This document shows positions 46,462 to 55,336 of a stretch of DNA of 64,000 nt, one piece after another. Source of the stretch: an uncultured Gammaproteobacteria bacterium (GTDB taxonomy: Bacteria; Pseudomonadota; Gammaproteobacteria; Coxiellales; Coxiellaceae); assembly GCA_902581285.1 (NCBI GenBank), contig CACHNP010000002.1, positions 1 to 64,000 on the forward strand. Direction: 5' to 3'. Under the pieces are notes generated by a model that saw only the letters and a program-made list of their open reading frames with translations, was not told the DNA's origin and searched no databases. Numbering within the stretch: the stretch's first letter is position 1; each line of letters opens with the position of its first letter. The position numbers were made by a program, and so were the translations under genes.

Positions 46462-47409
46462 ATGGGTTTTGCTATGCAGGTTCGATATGTGCTCATTGAC
46501 AATGAGCGAGACGGTCAGAGGATAGATAATTTTCTACTGGGTTTTTTGAAAAATACACCAAAATCAAGGGTCTATAAAGCAATTAGAAAAGGCGAAGTGC
46601 GAGTTAACAAAGGGCGAGTTAAGGCTACTTATCGTCTCAAAGCAAATGATTCTGTCAGAATTCCACCTCTTTCATCAGGTGTAATTGAGGAGAGGGTGAA
46701 GGCGTCAAGTGAGTTGATGTCTTGGATTGAGGGGTGTGTTTTACTGGAGTCCTCAGATTTACTTGTTTTGAATAAGCCACCTGGTATTCCGGTTCATTCT
46801 GGCTCAGACCATTCGTTGGGGGTTCAAGAAGTTGTAAGAAAAATGCGCCCAAAAGCCCCTTGTGTCGAGCTGGTTCATCGTTTGGATAAGGGGACCTCAG
46901 GTTGTTTGTTAATTGCCAAAAAGCGGTCTATACTTCGTCTTCTTCAGCAGGAGTTTCGCTGCCGACGTGTTGTTAAACATTATTTTGTCTTAGTTAAAGG
47001 TCGGTGGAGACATGATCGTTGCGTGGTTAAAAAATCGTTATTGAAGATTCAATTGCCTGAAGGTGGTCATAAAGTGATCGTTAGCGATGGTGAGGGGGCA
47101 AAACAGTCGGTTAGCACCTTTAAGCCGGTAGCCTATTATTCTGATGCGACATTATTAATGGTTCAGATTGCAACGGGGCGAACGCATCAGATACGTGTTC
47201 ATGCTAAGTACATGGGCTATCCGGTTGCTGGTGATGATAAGTATGGTTGTGACCGGTTCAATTTAAAGATGAAACGTTTGGGGTTAAAGAGGCTCTTTTT
47301 GCATAGTGCGGGCATTTATTTCCCTGGTCTAGATAATTCTATTTCTTTCAGAGGGTTGGGTGTTATTTTGAGTCACGACCTAAGTGAAGTCTTGCGGCTT
47401 TTACAGTAA
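46462..47409 (+). CDS. rluC: 23S rRNA pseudouridine synthase RluC
   Basis: RluC makes pseudouridines 955, 2504 and 2580 (E. coli numbering) in 23S rRNA. The product (315 aa, or 311 if the ATG at 46474 is used) has an N-terminal S4 domain (DGQRIDNFLLGFLK, then RKGEVRVNKGRVK). The catalytic motif VHRLDKGTSGCLLIAKK contains the nucleophilic Asp, and GRTHQIRVHAKYMGYPVAGDDKYG forms the rest of the active site. Gene order rne-rluC-rpmF is typical. Neither start has a clear ribosome binding site. Confidence 0.95.
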   Translation: MGFAMQVRYVLIDNERDGQRIDNFLLGFLKNTPKSRVYKAIRKGEVRVNKGRVKATYRLKANDSVRIPPLSSGVIEERVKASSELMSWIEGCVLLESSDLLVLNKPPGIPVHSGSDHSLGVQEVVRKMRPKAPCVELVHRLDKGTSGCLLIAKKRSILRLLQQEFRCRRVVKHYFVLVKGRWRHDRCVVKKSLLKIQLPEGGHKVIVSDGEGAKQSVSTFKPVAYYSDATLLMVQIATGRTHQIRVHAKYMGYPVAGDDKYGCDRFNLKMKRLGLKRLFLHSAGIYFPGLDNSISFRGLGVILSHDLSEVLRLLQ

Positions 47410-47487
47410 AATCGATGTTATTTTATGTAGCAAGTGCTTCATAAATAACTGATTTTGATTTATTATATGGTGAGTTCAAGATTTATG

Positions 47488-47516
47488 TGGACCTGTAATC
47501 GTTAATGTTCTAGAAT
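47488..47516 (+). promoter_or_regulatory. Promoter of the rpmF-fab cluster
   Basis: TGGACC (47488-47493), 17-base spacer, TAGAAT (47511-47516), followed by GTGCCC, a GC-rich discriminator of the kind found at growth-controlled promoters. rpmF starts 48 bases downstream. Confidence 0.5.
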
Positions 47517-47563
47517 GTGCCCTTTTTAATGAACGACTTAAAGTTTTAGTGGGAGGAAATTTA

Positions 47564-47779
47564 ATGGCTGTACCAAAAAGTAAAGTGACAAGAAGTCGAC
47601 GAGGAAAAAGACGGTCGCATGATTCCGTGAAGCCAATCAGTGTCTTTAAAGAGACAGAGCACTTTGGTGTGCTTCAGGTCTCTCATCAACTCATTGTTGA
47701 TAACGGTGTACTATGCACGCACGACGGAAAGATCGCGTCCATCAAGGATTTTCAGCGGGTAAACGAAGAAAATAGCTAA
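47564..47779 (+). CDS. rpmF: 50S ribosomal protein L32
   Basis: The ATG at 47564 follows GGGAGGA and starts MAVPKSKVTRSRRGKRRSHD, the L32 signature. The 71-residue product is longer than E. coli L32 (57 aa); the extension is the region ISVFKETEHFGVLQ and the polar tail. The usual partner yceD, which precedes rpmF in most gammaproteobacteria, is not here; rluC is directly upstream. Confidence 0.95.
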   Translation: MAVPKSKVTRSRRGKRRSHDSVKPISVFKETEHFGVLQVSHQLIVDNGVLCTHDGKIASIKDFQRVNEENS

Positions 47780-47818
47780 GGCAGTTTTTGCTACTATAAC
47801 CGAGTAAAGTGGGGGTAT

Positions 47819-48938
47819 ATGTCAAATAATATACTTGCAGTTGATGTCATGAGTGGTGATTTTGGGCCAACTGTCCTGGTCCCATCATGTGTTGATTTTC
47901 TTAAGCAGAACTCACGTGCTAAGCTTATCTTGGTTGGTAACGATAAGATGATTTTAGATATACTGGGTAACGATTCACCGTATCTGAAGTCAGGTCGCAT
48001 TCAGGTTCAATTCGCGGGGGAGGTTGTTGAATCGGATGATAAGCCGTCTGTTGCGCTGCGTAAGAAAAAAGATTCATCGATGCGAGTTGCTATTGACTTG
48101 GTTAAACAAGGCAAAGCTGGTGCTTGTGTATCTAGTGGGAACACGGGTGCACTCGTCTCGATTGCCAAGTTTGTTCTAAAAACGTTGCCGACCATTAGCC
48201 GGCCGGCTATCGTTGCTCGCTTTCCTAATCCACAATTCAAAAGCAACTATCTGCTCGATGCTGGTGCGAGCCTGGTAACGCCCCCCGAACAATTGCTGCA
48301 GTTTGCCATCATGGGGCACTTTATGGCTAAACTGGTGGCTGGCGTTGAAACTCCTCGTATTGGTCTGCTTAATGTTGGGCAAGAAGAGATAAAGGGTGAC
48401 GATGATATCAAGACAACTGCCGCACTATTGGACTCGGCTGAGTTGTTACACTACATTGGGTTTGTAGAAGGTAATGACATTGTTTCGAATCGTTGTGACG
48501 TCATTGTGACGAATGGCTTCTCAGGTAATATCGGTCTTAAAGCGGTTGAGGGGACGGCGGCCTATTTTTTGGCTGCGTTAAAGAACATATTGAAGTCGGG
48601 CCTTTATTTTCGCTTCTTGGCTCTACTTCTCAAGCCTGTTTTATCTCGTCTATTTAAACACGTGGGTCCGAGACAGTTTAATGGTGCTTCAATTCTAGGT
48701 TTGAAGGGGGTTGTGATAAAAAGCCATGGTGGCGCTGATTTTTTTTGCTTTTGGTAAGGCGTTAGAGATGGCATTTCGTGAAAGTATGGCGGACATGCCG
48801 AATGTGCTTGGGAAATACCTCGTTTCATTTGAGCAAGCATCAGCCGTTCAAGAGTCTAGTCATTCAGCATGTGATGACAATAAAGATTCGGTCATACCAG
48901 AAAATCACGATGAGTCGAATGATGGGGATGATGGTTAA
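47819..48938 (+). CDS. plsX: Phosphate acyltransferase PlsX, with a +1 frameshift
   Basis: PlsX converts acyl-ACP to acyl-phosphate, linking fatty acid to phospholipid synthesis. The first frame starts at 47819 (MSNNILAVDVMSGDFGP) and includes SGNTGALVSIAKF and the DVIVTNGFSGNIGLK region. It then breaks in a T8 run at 48739-48746. With one T removed the sequence continues KSHGGADFFAFGKALEMAF, the family's C-terminal helix, to a stop at 48938 (about 372 aa). The tail after residue 330 is acidic and longer than usual. As written, translation would end at 48757 without the last helix. Confidence 0.94.
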
Positions 48939-48995
48939 ACAGCAATATCGCCAGGTTCTGATTAGCTCAGCCTGGGGTCTCATGGAGATAATGAT

Positions 48996-49950
48996 ATGTA
49001 CTCAAAGATAATCGGTACTGGTGGTTATTTGCCCGGGAAAAAAATAACTAATCACGATTTATCAAAAATGGTCGATACCACTGATGAGTGGATTAAGCAG
49101 CGAGTTGGGGTTGAGACAAGGTATGTCGTCGATGAAAAAAGAAACTTTGCATACCATGGCCCATGAGGCGAGTTTAAGAGCAATAAATGCAGCTGGAGTA
49201 AGCGTAGATGATATCGATCTCATCATAGTCGGAACCGTTTCGTCTGATTGTGTTTTTCCAAGTTGTGGCTGCCTTTTACAGCAGTCTTTGGGGGTAACTA
49301 ATCATTCCCCGGCATTTGATGTCTCAGCGGCTTGCGCAGGTTTTATTTACGCACTAAACACGGCAGATCAATTTATTAAAAGCGGAACTGCAAAGTGTGC
49401 TTTGGTCGTGGGTGCTGACGCATTGTCTAAATACATTGACTGGGAAGATCGCTCCACCTGCGTTTTGTTTGGTGATGGCGCCGGAGCTGTGGTGCTGTGT
49501 GCATCCGAGGAGCCAGGTATCATGACCACGGATCTATTTTCAGCAGGACAGTACTCAGACATGCTTCACATAAAAAATTCCATCTGGAACGCACATAATC
49601 TGCAGTACTTGACTATGCAGGGTAAAGAAGTTTTTCGATACGCAACCAGTAAACTCGGTGAAATGGTTGATGGTTTGTTGAAAAAAAATCAAATGAATTC
49701 CGATGATGTCAGCTGGCTCATACCTCATCAGGCAAATAAGCGTATCATTGATGCTATAGCCAAGCGATTAACTCTAAGTCATGATAAAATTATACAAACG
49801 ATTCAGGATCATGGAAATACCTCGTCAGCCTCCGTTCCTTTAGCGCTAGATGCGGCGGTGCGCGATGGTAGGATAAAGCGAGGAGATAACCTATTGCTAG
49901 AAGCTTTTGGTGGTGGTTTTACTTGGGGCGCAGCCCTTTTGACTTACTAA
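48996..49950 (+). CDS. fabH: Beta-ketoacyl-ACP synthase III (FabH), with a +1 frameshift
   Basis: FabH condenses acetyl-CoA with malonyl-ACP to begin fatty acid synthesis. The start is the ATG at 48996 with GGAG eight bases upstream ([16 protein letters not shown]). After [18 protein letters not shown] the frame is lost in an A6 run (49135-49140). One A fewer gives [16 protein letters not shown] and an otherwise complete protein of about 317 aa. The catalytic triad is intact: Cys in [12 protein letters not shown], His in IPHQANKRI and Asn in GNTSSAS. If read as written, a start at 49084 would give a protein missing the N-terminal strands. Confidence 0.95.
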
Positions 49951-49960
49951 AGGAGACATC

Positions 49961-50905
49961 ATGAGTCAAATTGCATTTATTTTTCCAGGTCAAGGGTCCC
50001 AGTCCACAAATATGCTTAGTGAGATGAGGACTGATCCACAGGTGGCAGCTGTTTTTACTGAGGCTGCTGACGTTCTTGGTTATGATTTATGGGAAGTGAT
50101 TAATGATGCGGATAACACGCGTTTAAATCAGACCATATTCACTCAACCGATTATGTTAGCAGCAGATATTGCTTTGTGGCGCTGGTGGTGTCATCGAGCC
50201 GAGGCGCGCCCGGCTGTGGTAGCGGGTCACAGCTTGGGGGAATTTGCGGCCTTGGTGGCTGCAGAAGTGATTTCGCTTGAAGATGCGCTGAGCTTGGTTC
50301 GAAGTAGGGCAGAGTCTATGCAGTCTGCGGCGGATGCCGGTGACGGCGGGGCGATGGCTGCTATTCTTAAAATGAGCGATCAAGATGTGCGTGCCTTGTG
50401 TGATGAAGTGGCCCTTGAGTCGGAGGTGCTAAGCCCAGCGAACTTTAATTGCCCTGGGCAAGTGGTCATTGCCGGTAAGACGGATGCGGTATTACGGGCT
50501 ATTGACAAAGCGAAGGCGGACGGCGCTAGAGCTATTCGACTCCCCGTGAGTATCCCTGCACACTGCGGGCTGATGAGCCAAGCCGAAATACCTTTTCGAA
50601 CACGTTTGGATTCGATTACTGGCTGGAAAAATCCAAAGCTGCCTTTGCTGCACAATGCGGATTTATGCATTTGTAGCGAGGTTACTGATATTAAAGATCA
50701 GTTGGTTAAACAGCTAACGCATTCTGTCAAATGGACGCAAACAATGAATACCATCTCTGATAACTATGATGTTAATGTGGTAGTTGAGTGTGGGCCAGGT
50801 GCAGTTCTTAAAGGGTTGGGGCGTAAAATTAACCCCGATGTCAAAGTATTGGCCTTGTCGAATCAGGCGGACCGTGAAATGGCAATCAGTTTAGTAGGAG
50901 AGTGA
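49961..50905 (+). CDS. fabD: Malonyl-CoA:ACP transacylase
   Basis: FabD loads malonate onto ACP. The 314-residue product begins MSQIAFIFPGQGSQST, with the nucleophile elbow GHSLGEFAAL (Ser near residue 93) and the His region SIPAHCGLMSQAE. The length equals the family norm. The ATG has AAGGAG eight bases upstream. It is ten bases from fabH and two from fabG, clearly one operon, and unlike both neighbours it has no frame break. Confidence 0.98.
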   Translation: MSQIAFIFPGQGSQSTNMLSEMRTDPQVAAVFTEAADVLGYDLWEVINDADNTRLNQTIFTQPIMLAADIALWRWWCHRAEARPAVVAGHSLGEFAALVAAEVISLEDALSLVRSRAESMQSAADAGDGGAMAAILKMSDQDVRALCDEVALESEVLSPANFNCPGQVVIAGKTDAVLRAIDKAKADGARAIRLPVSIPAHCGLMSQAEIPFRTRLDSITGWKNPKLPLLHNADLCICSEVTDIKDQLVKQLTHSVKWTQTMNTISDNYDVNVVVECGPGAVLKGLGRKINPDVKVLALSNQADREMAISLVGE

Positions 50906-50906
50906 A

Positions 50907-51654
50907 ATGGTGGAATGTAAAAGCAAGGTGGCTATTGTAACGGGTGCGAGCCGAGGAATTGGCCGAGCTATCGCGTTAAAATTGGGTCAGCAGGGATTTT
51001 GTGTGGCAGGAACGGCAACGACTCAAGCGGGAGCCGATCGCATTTCTGACTATTTGAGCGCTGCTGGTTTGCACGGATTGGGCTTTGTTTTGGATGTGGT
51101 CAATCAAGATAGTGTGGATGCTTTTTTAGCTCAGGTACAAGACGCATTTTCGGCCCCTGCTGTTTTAGTTAATAATGCCGGTATCACTCGAGATGGCTTA
51201 GCAATGAGAATGAAGCTAGAAGATTGGGAAGCTGTCATTGAAACGAATTTGACGTCCGTTTTCCGTTTGTCAAAGGGTGTAATGAGATCAATGATGAAAG
51301 CCCGATGGGGGCGTATTGTGAACATAAGTTCAGTGGTTGCATCAACGGGTAACCCGGGCCAGCTAAATTACTGTGCGGCAAAGGCAGGGATGATTGGTGC
51401 CACAAAAAAGCATGGCGCTGGAATTTGCCAGTCGAGAAATAACTGTCAATGCGGTAGCCCCAGGATTTATTGAAACAGATATGACTCAACAGCTTTCAGA
51501 AGATCAGAGAGCATCGCTGTCCAGTGCGATACCGATGAAACGTTTGGGAACGGTTGACGATGTGGCTAACGCAGTATCTTTTTTGGTTTCTGAAGAAAGT
51601 GGCTACATTACTGGTCAAACTATACACATAAATGGTGGAATGTACACGAACTAG
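50907..51654 (+). CDS. fabG: 3-oxoacyl-ACP reductase FabG, with a +1 frameshift
   Basis: FabG reduces beta-ketoacyl-ACP with NADPH. The start is the ATG at 50907. The N-terminal [12 protein letters not shown] cofactor loop, [11 protein letters not shown] and the catalytic Ser, Tyr and Lys ([22 protein letters not shown]) are all in the first frame. The frame breaks in an A6 run at 51404-51409. With one A removed it continues [24 protein letters not shown] to a full 248-residue product ending [17 protein letters not shown]. The tail that is out of frame forms the substrate-binding and tetramer region, so the product as written would be non-functional. Confidence 0.95.
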
Positions 51655-51698
51655 TTAATTTTTCTTGAATATTGGTGAAAGATAGCTAGAATTTGTAG

Positions 51699-51971
<273 letters not shown>

Positions 51972-52015
51972 CAGCGTCTTGCATAATTTGTGTTTTTTAA
52001 AAAAGGGAGAAAACC

Positions 52016-52258
52016 ATGTCAGAAGAAACAATTTTGGAAAAAGTAAAAAGTATCGTAGCAGAACAATTAAGCGTTGAAGCAGGGGAAATAAAGCCTGATT
52101 CGAACTTTCAGAATGATTTAAGTGCCGATTCATTGGATACAGTGGAGTTGGTGATGGCGCTTGAAGAAGCGTTTGATATTGAAATACCTGATGAAGCCGC
52201 GGAGGGTATTGCAACGGTCGGCGATGCAGTGAAATTCATCCAAGAGAAGAAGGCGTAA
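52016..52258 (+). CDS. Acyl carrier protein, second of a tandem pair
   Basis: A second 80-residue ACP starts at ATG 52016 after AAAGGGAGA ([18 protein letters not shown]). Its carrier motif is [19 protein letters not shown], with the usual Gly before the AD replaced by Ser. About half the residues match the first copy. The two genes lie in tandem before fabF. One may serve lipid A or another dedicated acyl pathway; which is the main fatty-acid ACP cannot be told from sequence. Confidence 0.95.
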   Translation: MSEETILEKVKSIVAEQLSVEAGEIKPDSNFQNDLSADSLDTVELVMALEEAFDIEIPDEAAEGIATVGDAVKFIQEKKA

Positions 52259-52305
52259 TCAAGTCGTATGGTTTTATTTTTTAATAAGCGAGAAAGTATA
52301 TAGTT

Positions 52306-53544
52306 ATGAAATGGATGGGGCGTCGAGTTGTTGTGACGGGTTTGGGTGTAGTTAGCCCTGTTGGAAACACGGTTCAGACCGCGTGGAAAAATATTTTGTC
52401 GGGTCAATCTGGCGTTGATTACATTAATGGGTTCGATCCAAGTGAGTATGCTACTCATTTTGCGGCTGAAGTGACTGACTTTGATGCGACTTTATACATG
52501 CCAAAAAAAGAAGTGAGGCGCTACTCACCTTTTATTCAGTATGCAGTTGCAGCTTCTCACCAAGCCTTTAATGATGCTGGTTTCACGGTGGGTGAAACCA
52601 ACTCTGAGCGTTTTGGTGTGATCATTGGCTCCGGTATCGGCGGCATCAAGTTTATAGAAGACACAAGTGACGTGTTACGAAGTCATGGGCCCAAAAAAGT
52701 GAGTCCTTTCTTTATTCCCGGCTGTATCGTTAACATGTGTTCCGGTGTGGTGTCAATCGCTCTAAAGTGCAAAGGTCCGAATGTGTCGATGGTGTCTGCT
52801 TGTGCTTCTGGTGCTCATTCTATTGGCTACGCTGCTCGCAGCATAGCCTGTGGTGATTCTGATGTGATTATTGCCGGTGGAGCAGAGTATGCTAATTCAC
52901 CTTGTGGATTAGGTGGCTTCTGTTCGATGAGAGCCCTATCCACACGAAATAGTGATCCTAAAGCAGCGTCGCGCCCATGGGATAGAGATCGTGATGGCTT
53001 CGTTCTTGGTGCGGGTGCTGGCGTACTTGTACTAGAAGAATACGAACATGCCAAGGCGCGTGGTGCCAATATTGTTGCTGAGTTAAAAGGTTTTGGTATG
53101 AGCAGCGATGCGCATCATATTACCTCTCCCGACCCAGAAGGCATGAAATTATCCATGCAGCATGCCTTAACTAATGCCAGTCTAAATGCCTGTGATATTG
53201 ACTACGTCAATGCTCATGGAACATCCACCCCGCTGGGTGATGTGGCTGAGCACAGTGCAATCAAATCGCTGGTTGGTGATCATTCTAATAAGATTGCAGT
53301 TAGTTCTACCAAATCAATGACGGGGCACCTTTTGGGGGCGGCTGGTGGCTTAGAGTCAGTTTTCTCATGCTTAGCTATCAGAGATCAAGTGGCCCCACCT
53401 ACTATCAATCTTGATAACCCTGAGCCTGGTTGTGATATGAATCTCGTGCCAAATATACCTCAGGAGCGTGAAATTAAAACAGTTTTGTCTAACTCGTTCG
53501 GCTTTGGTGGTACTAATGTGAGCTTGATTTTCACTTCAGTGTGA
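52306..53544 (+). CDS. fabF: Beta-ketoacyl-ACP synthase II
   Basis: FabF elongates acyl-ACP chains. The 412-residue product starts MKWMGRRVVVTGLGVVSPVG (an ATG at 52315 is an alternative closer to the usual N-terminus). The catalytic Cys lies in VSACASGAHSIGY, and the two His in NAHGTSTPLGD and SMTGHLLGAAGG. The C-terminal GFGGTN loop is intact. The length fits FabF and it follows the ACP genes as usual. Confidence 0.98.
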   Translation: MKWMGRRVVVTGLGVVSPVGNTVQTAWKNILSGQSGVDYINGFDPSEYATHFAAEVTDFDATLYMPKKEVRRYSPFIQYAVAASHQAFNDAGFTVGETNSERFGVIIGSGIGGIKFIEDTSDVLRSHGPKKVSPFFIPGCIVNMCSGVVSIALKCKGPNVSMVSACASGAHSIGYAARSIACGDSDVIIAGGAEYANSPCGLGGFCSMRALSTRNSDPKAASRPWDRDRDGFVLGAGAGVLVLEEYEHAKARGANIVAELKGFGMSSDAHHITSPDPEGMKLSMQHALTNASLNACDIDYVNAHGTSTPLGDVAEHSAIKSLVGDHSNKIAVSSTKSMTGHLLGAAGGLESVFSCLAIRDQVAPPTINLDNPEPGCDMNLVPNIPQEREIKTVLSNSFGFGGTNVSLIFTSV

Positions 53545-53579
53545 TTTCTCTTAAGTCAAGTGCTTTTATGTGAGTGTAA

Positions 53580-54596
53580 ATGAATTTATTTCGACGCTTT
53601 TCCCTTTTTTGTTTGGCCGCTTTTTCCTTTTTTTTTCTCCTATTGGCTGTTGTTTTTTACTCCGATTGCTTTTCATCGATAGCTAATGGTGGCCAACGTA
53701 AAATTGTGTCTTTGCCTGTAAATACGCCGGCTTCGAGCTTGGTTCATCAATTTAAGCAATGGAAATGGATTCGGTCAGAGTTGTCAGTGAATGCTTATTT
53801 GAGGGTGTCCGGCCTTGGTGCTCGTTTGCACGCAGGTCAATATTGGTTTAAGCCAGGCATGAGTGTGCGTGATTTATTGCTGAATATGAGTCAGTCTAAA
53901 GGGGTTGTAACTCATGATTTAAAGATCATCCCTGGCGAAACTTTTGTCGATATTCTGCATCGATTTAAACGTTCGACTCACTTAGTTGATGATGTCAATG
54001 GGCGTTCCTTAGCTCAAATAAAATTAATGCTAAATTCTAATCATGCTAATTTAGAGGGTTTATTTTCTCCCGATACCTATCAGTATGTTTATCATAATAA
54101 AGCGTCCGGTATCTTGCGTGTTGCATACAAAAAGATGCAAAAGAATTTAAGTCGCGTGTGGGCCAGTAGAGATAAGTCTTTGCCATACCATTCTCCTTAT
54201 GAGTTATTGATTGCCGCGTCACTAATACAAGCTGAATCAATGGTAGATAAGGAGCGCCCATTGGTATCGAGCGTGCTTGTCAATCGATTAAGAAAGAATA
54301 TGTTGCTGCAATTTGATCCGACGATACTGTACGGTTTGCACCGGCGTTTGGGCGGCGATATTAGTCGAGCTGATTTGATAAAGTTCACACCTTATAATAC
54401 CTACAAGGTCAAGGGTCTTCCGCCGACACCAATTGACAACCCTGGTTTATCTTCGTTGGAAGCGGCAGCGCATCCGGCTAAAACAGATTACTTGTATTTT
54501 GTTTTAGATCCAAAGTCAAAAATTGGTCTGCATGTTTTTTCCACTAATTTAGCAGATCACAATAAGGCGGTTGAGAATTATATTCGAGGCAGCTGA
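53580..54596 (+). CDS. mltG: Endolytic murein transglycosylase MltG
   Basis: MltG cleaves nascent glycan strands at the inner membrane and sets their length. The 338-residue product has one N-terminal membrane segment (FCLAAFSFFFLLLAVVFY), a LysM-like middle region and the YceG catalytic domain: LIAASLIQAESMVDKERP with the conserved Glu, VLVNRLRKNMLLQFDPTILYG and YNTYKVKGLPPTPIDNPG. The order fabF-mltG-tmk-holB-tatD is standard among gammaproteobacteria (pabC is missing between fabF and mltG). Confidence 0.95.
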   Translation: MNLFRRFSLFCLAAFSFFFLLLAVVFYSDCFSSIANGGQRKIVSLPVNTPASSLVHQFKQWKWIRSELSVNAYLRVSGLGARLHAGQYWFKPGMSVRDLLLNMSQSKGVVTHDLKIIPGETFVDILHRFKRSTHLVDDVNGRSLAQIKLMLNSNHANLEGLFSPDTYQYVYHNKASGILRVAYKKMQKNLSRVWASRDKSLPYHSPYELLIAASLIQAESMVDKERPLVSSVLVNRLRKNMLLQFDPTILYGLHRRLGGDISRADLIKFTPYNTYKVKGLPPTPIDNPGLSSLEAAAHPAKTDYLYFVLDPKSKIGLHVFSTNLADHNKAVENYIRGS

Positions 54597-54694
54597 GGAT
54601 TTTCTCTGTTATAATGAATGGGTCTTGTTCGTGGATTCGACTCTGTATTCAATTTAGACATGGGCGGTATTTACAATTTTTTGGGGTTATGATT

Positions 54695-55336
54695 ATGGGG
54701 GCTGGCTATTTTGTTTCGGTTGAAGGTGTTGAAGGAGTGGGTAAAAGCACGATAATTCAATTCATTCAATCTTTATTTGTTGAGTTTGGTGTCAATTTTA
54801 TCAATACACGCGAGCCGGGTGGAACGCCCTTGGCTGAAGATATTCGTCAGTTGTTATTGGATAAGCATGAAGAAATGATTCAACAAAGTACGGAGTTGCT
54901 TCTTATGTTTGCGGCGCGGGCTCAAAATGTGAATCACATAATAATGCCGGCTTTGAGTGCCGGTAAAGTTGTATTGGCCGATCGTTTTACCGATGCTACT
55001 TATGCTTATCAAGGAGCAGGACGCGGGTTATCTCAGGCTGCGATTGATCATCTCGTTACTTTAGTTCATCCGAATATTAAGCCAGATTTAACTCTGTTAC
55101 TCGATGCGCCGGTGGAAGTTGGTATGCAGAGAATAATCGAGAAAAACTGTGAGCTTGATCGGATTGAGTCTGAACAGATATCTTTTTTTCATCGAGTTCG
55201 TGACGGCTATTTGAAAATGGCTGAAGAGAATCAACGCTTTAAAATTATTAATGCGCAATTACCTTTACCTGAGGTAAAAAAACAGGTTCGTTTGCAGTTG
55301 CAGCCATTGCTTGATCAATGGAAGGGGGGCGCGTGA
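54695..55336 (+). CDS. tmk: Thymidylate kinase
   Basis: Tmk phosphorylates dTMP to dTDP. The start is most likely ATG 54695 (GAGYFVSVEGVEGVGKST), with GGGG eight bases upstream; ATG 54689 and a longer frame to 54614 are also open. The P-loop is EGVEGVGKST, the DRx motif is LADRFTDATYAYQGAGRG, and the lid region and TREPGGTPLAE dTMP-binding segment are present. About 213 aa. Its stop overlaps the holB start by four bases. Confidence 0.97.
   Translation: MGAGYFVSVEGVEGVGKSTIIQFIQSLFVEFGVNFINTREPGGTPLAEDIRQLLLDKHEEMIQQSTELLLMFAARAQNVNHIIMPALSAGKVVLADRFTDATYAYQGAGRGLSQAAIDHLVTLVHPNIKPDLTLLLDAPVEVGMQRIIEKNCELDRIESEQISFFHRVRDGYLKMAEENQRFKIINAQLPLPEVKKQVRLQLQPLLDQWKGGA

Noticed and set aside
28262-51409. 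Programmed ribosomal frameshifting as a cause of the broken genes
   Set aside because: None of the sites shows the stop codon plus internal Shine-Dalgarno layout of a +1 site or the heptamer plus structure of a -1 site, and so many unrelated genes sharing it would be unprecedented; a homopolymer length change fits all of them.
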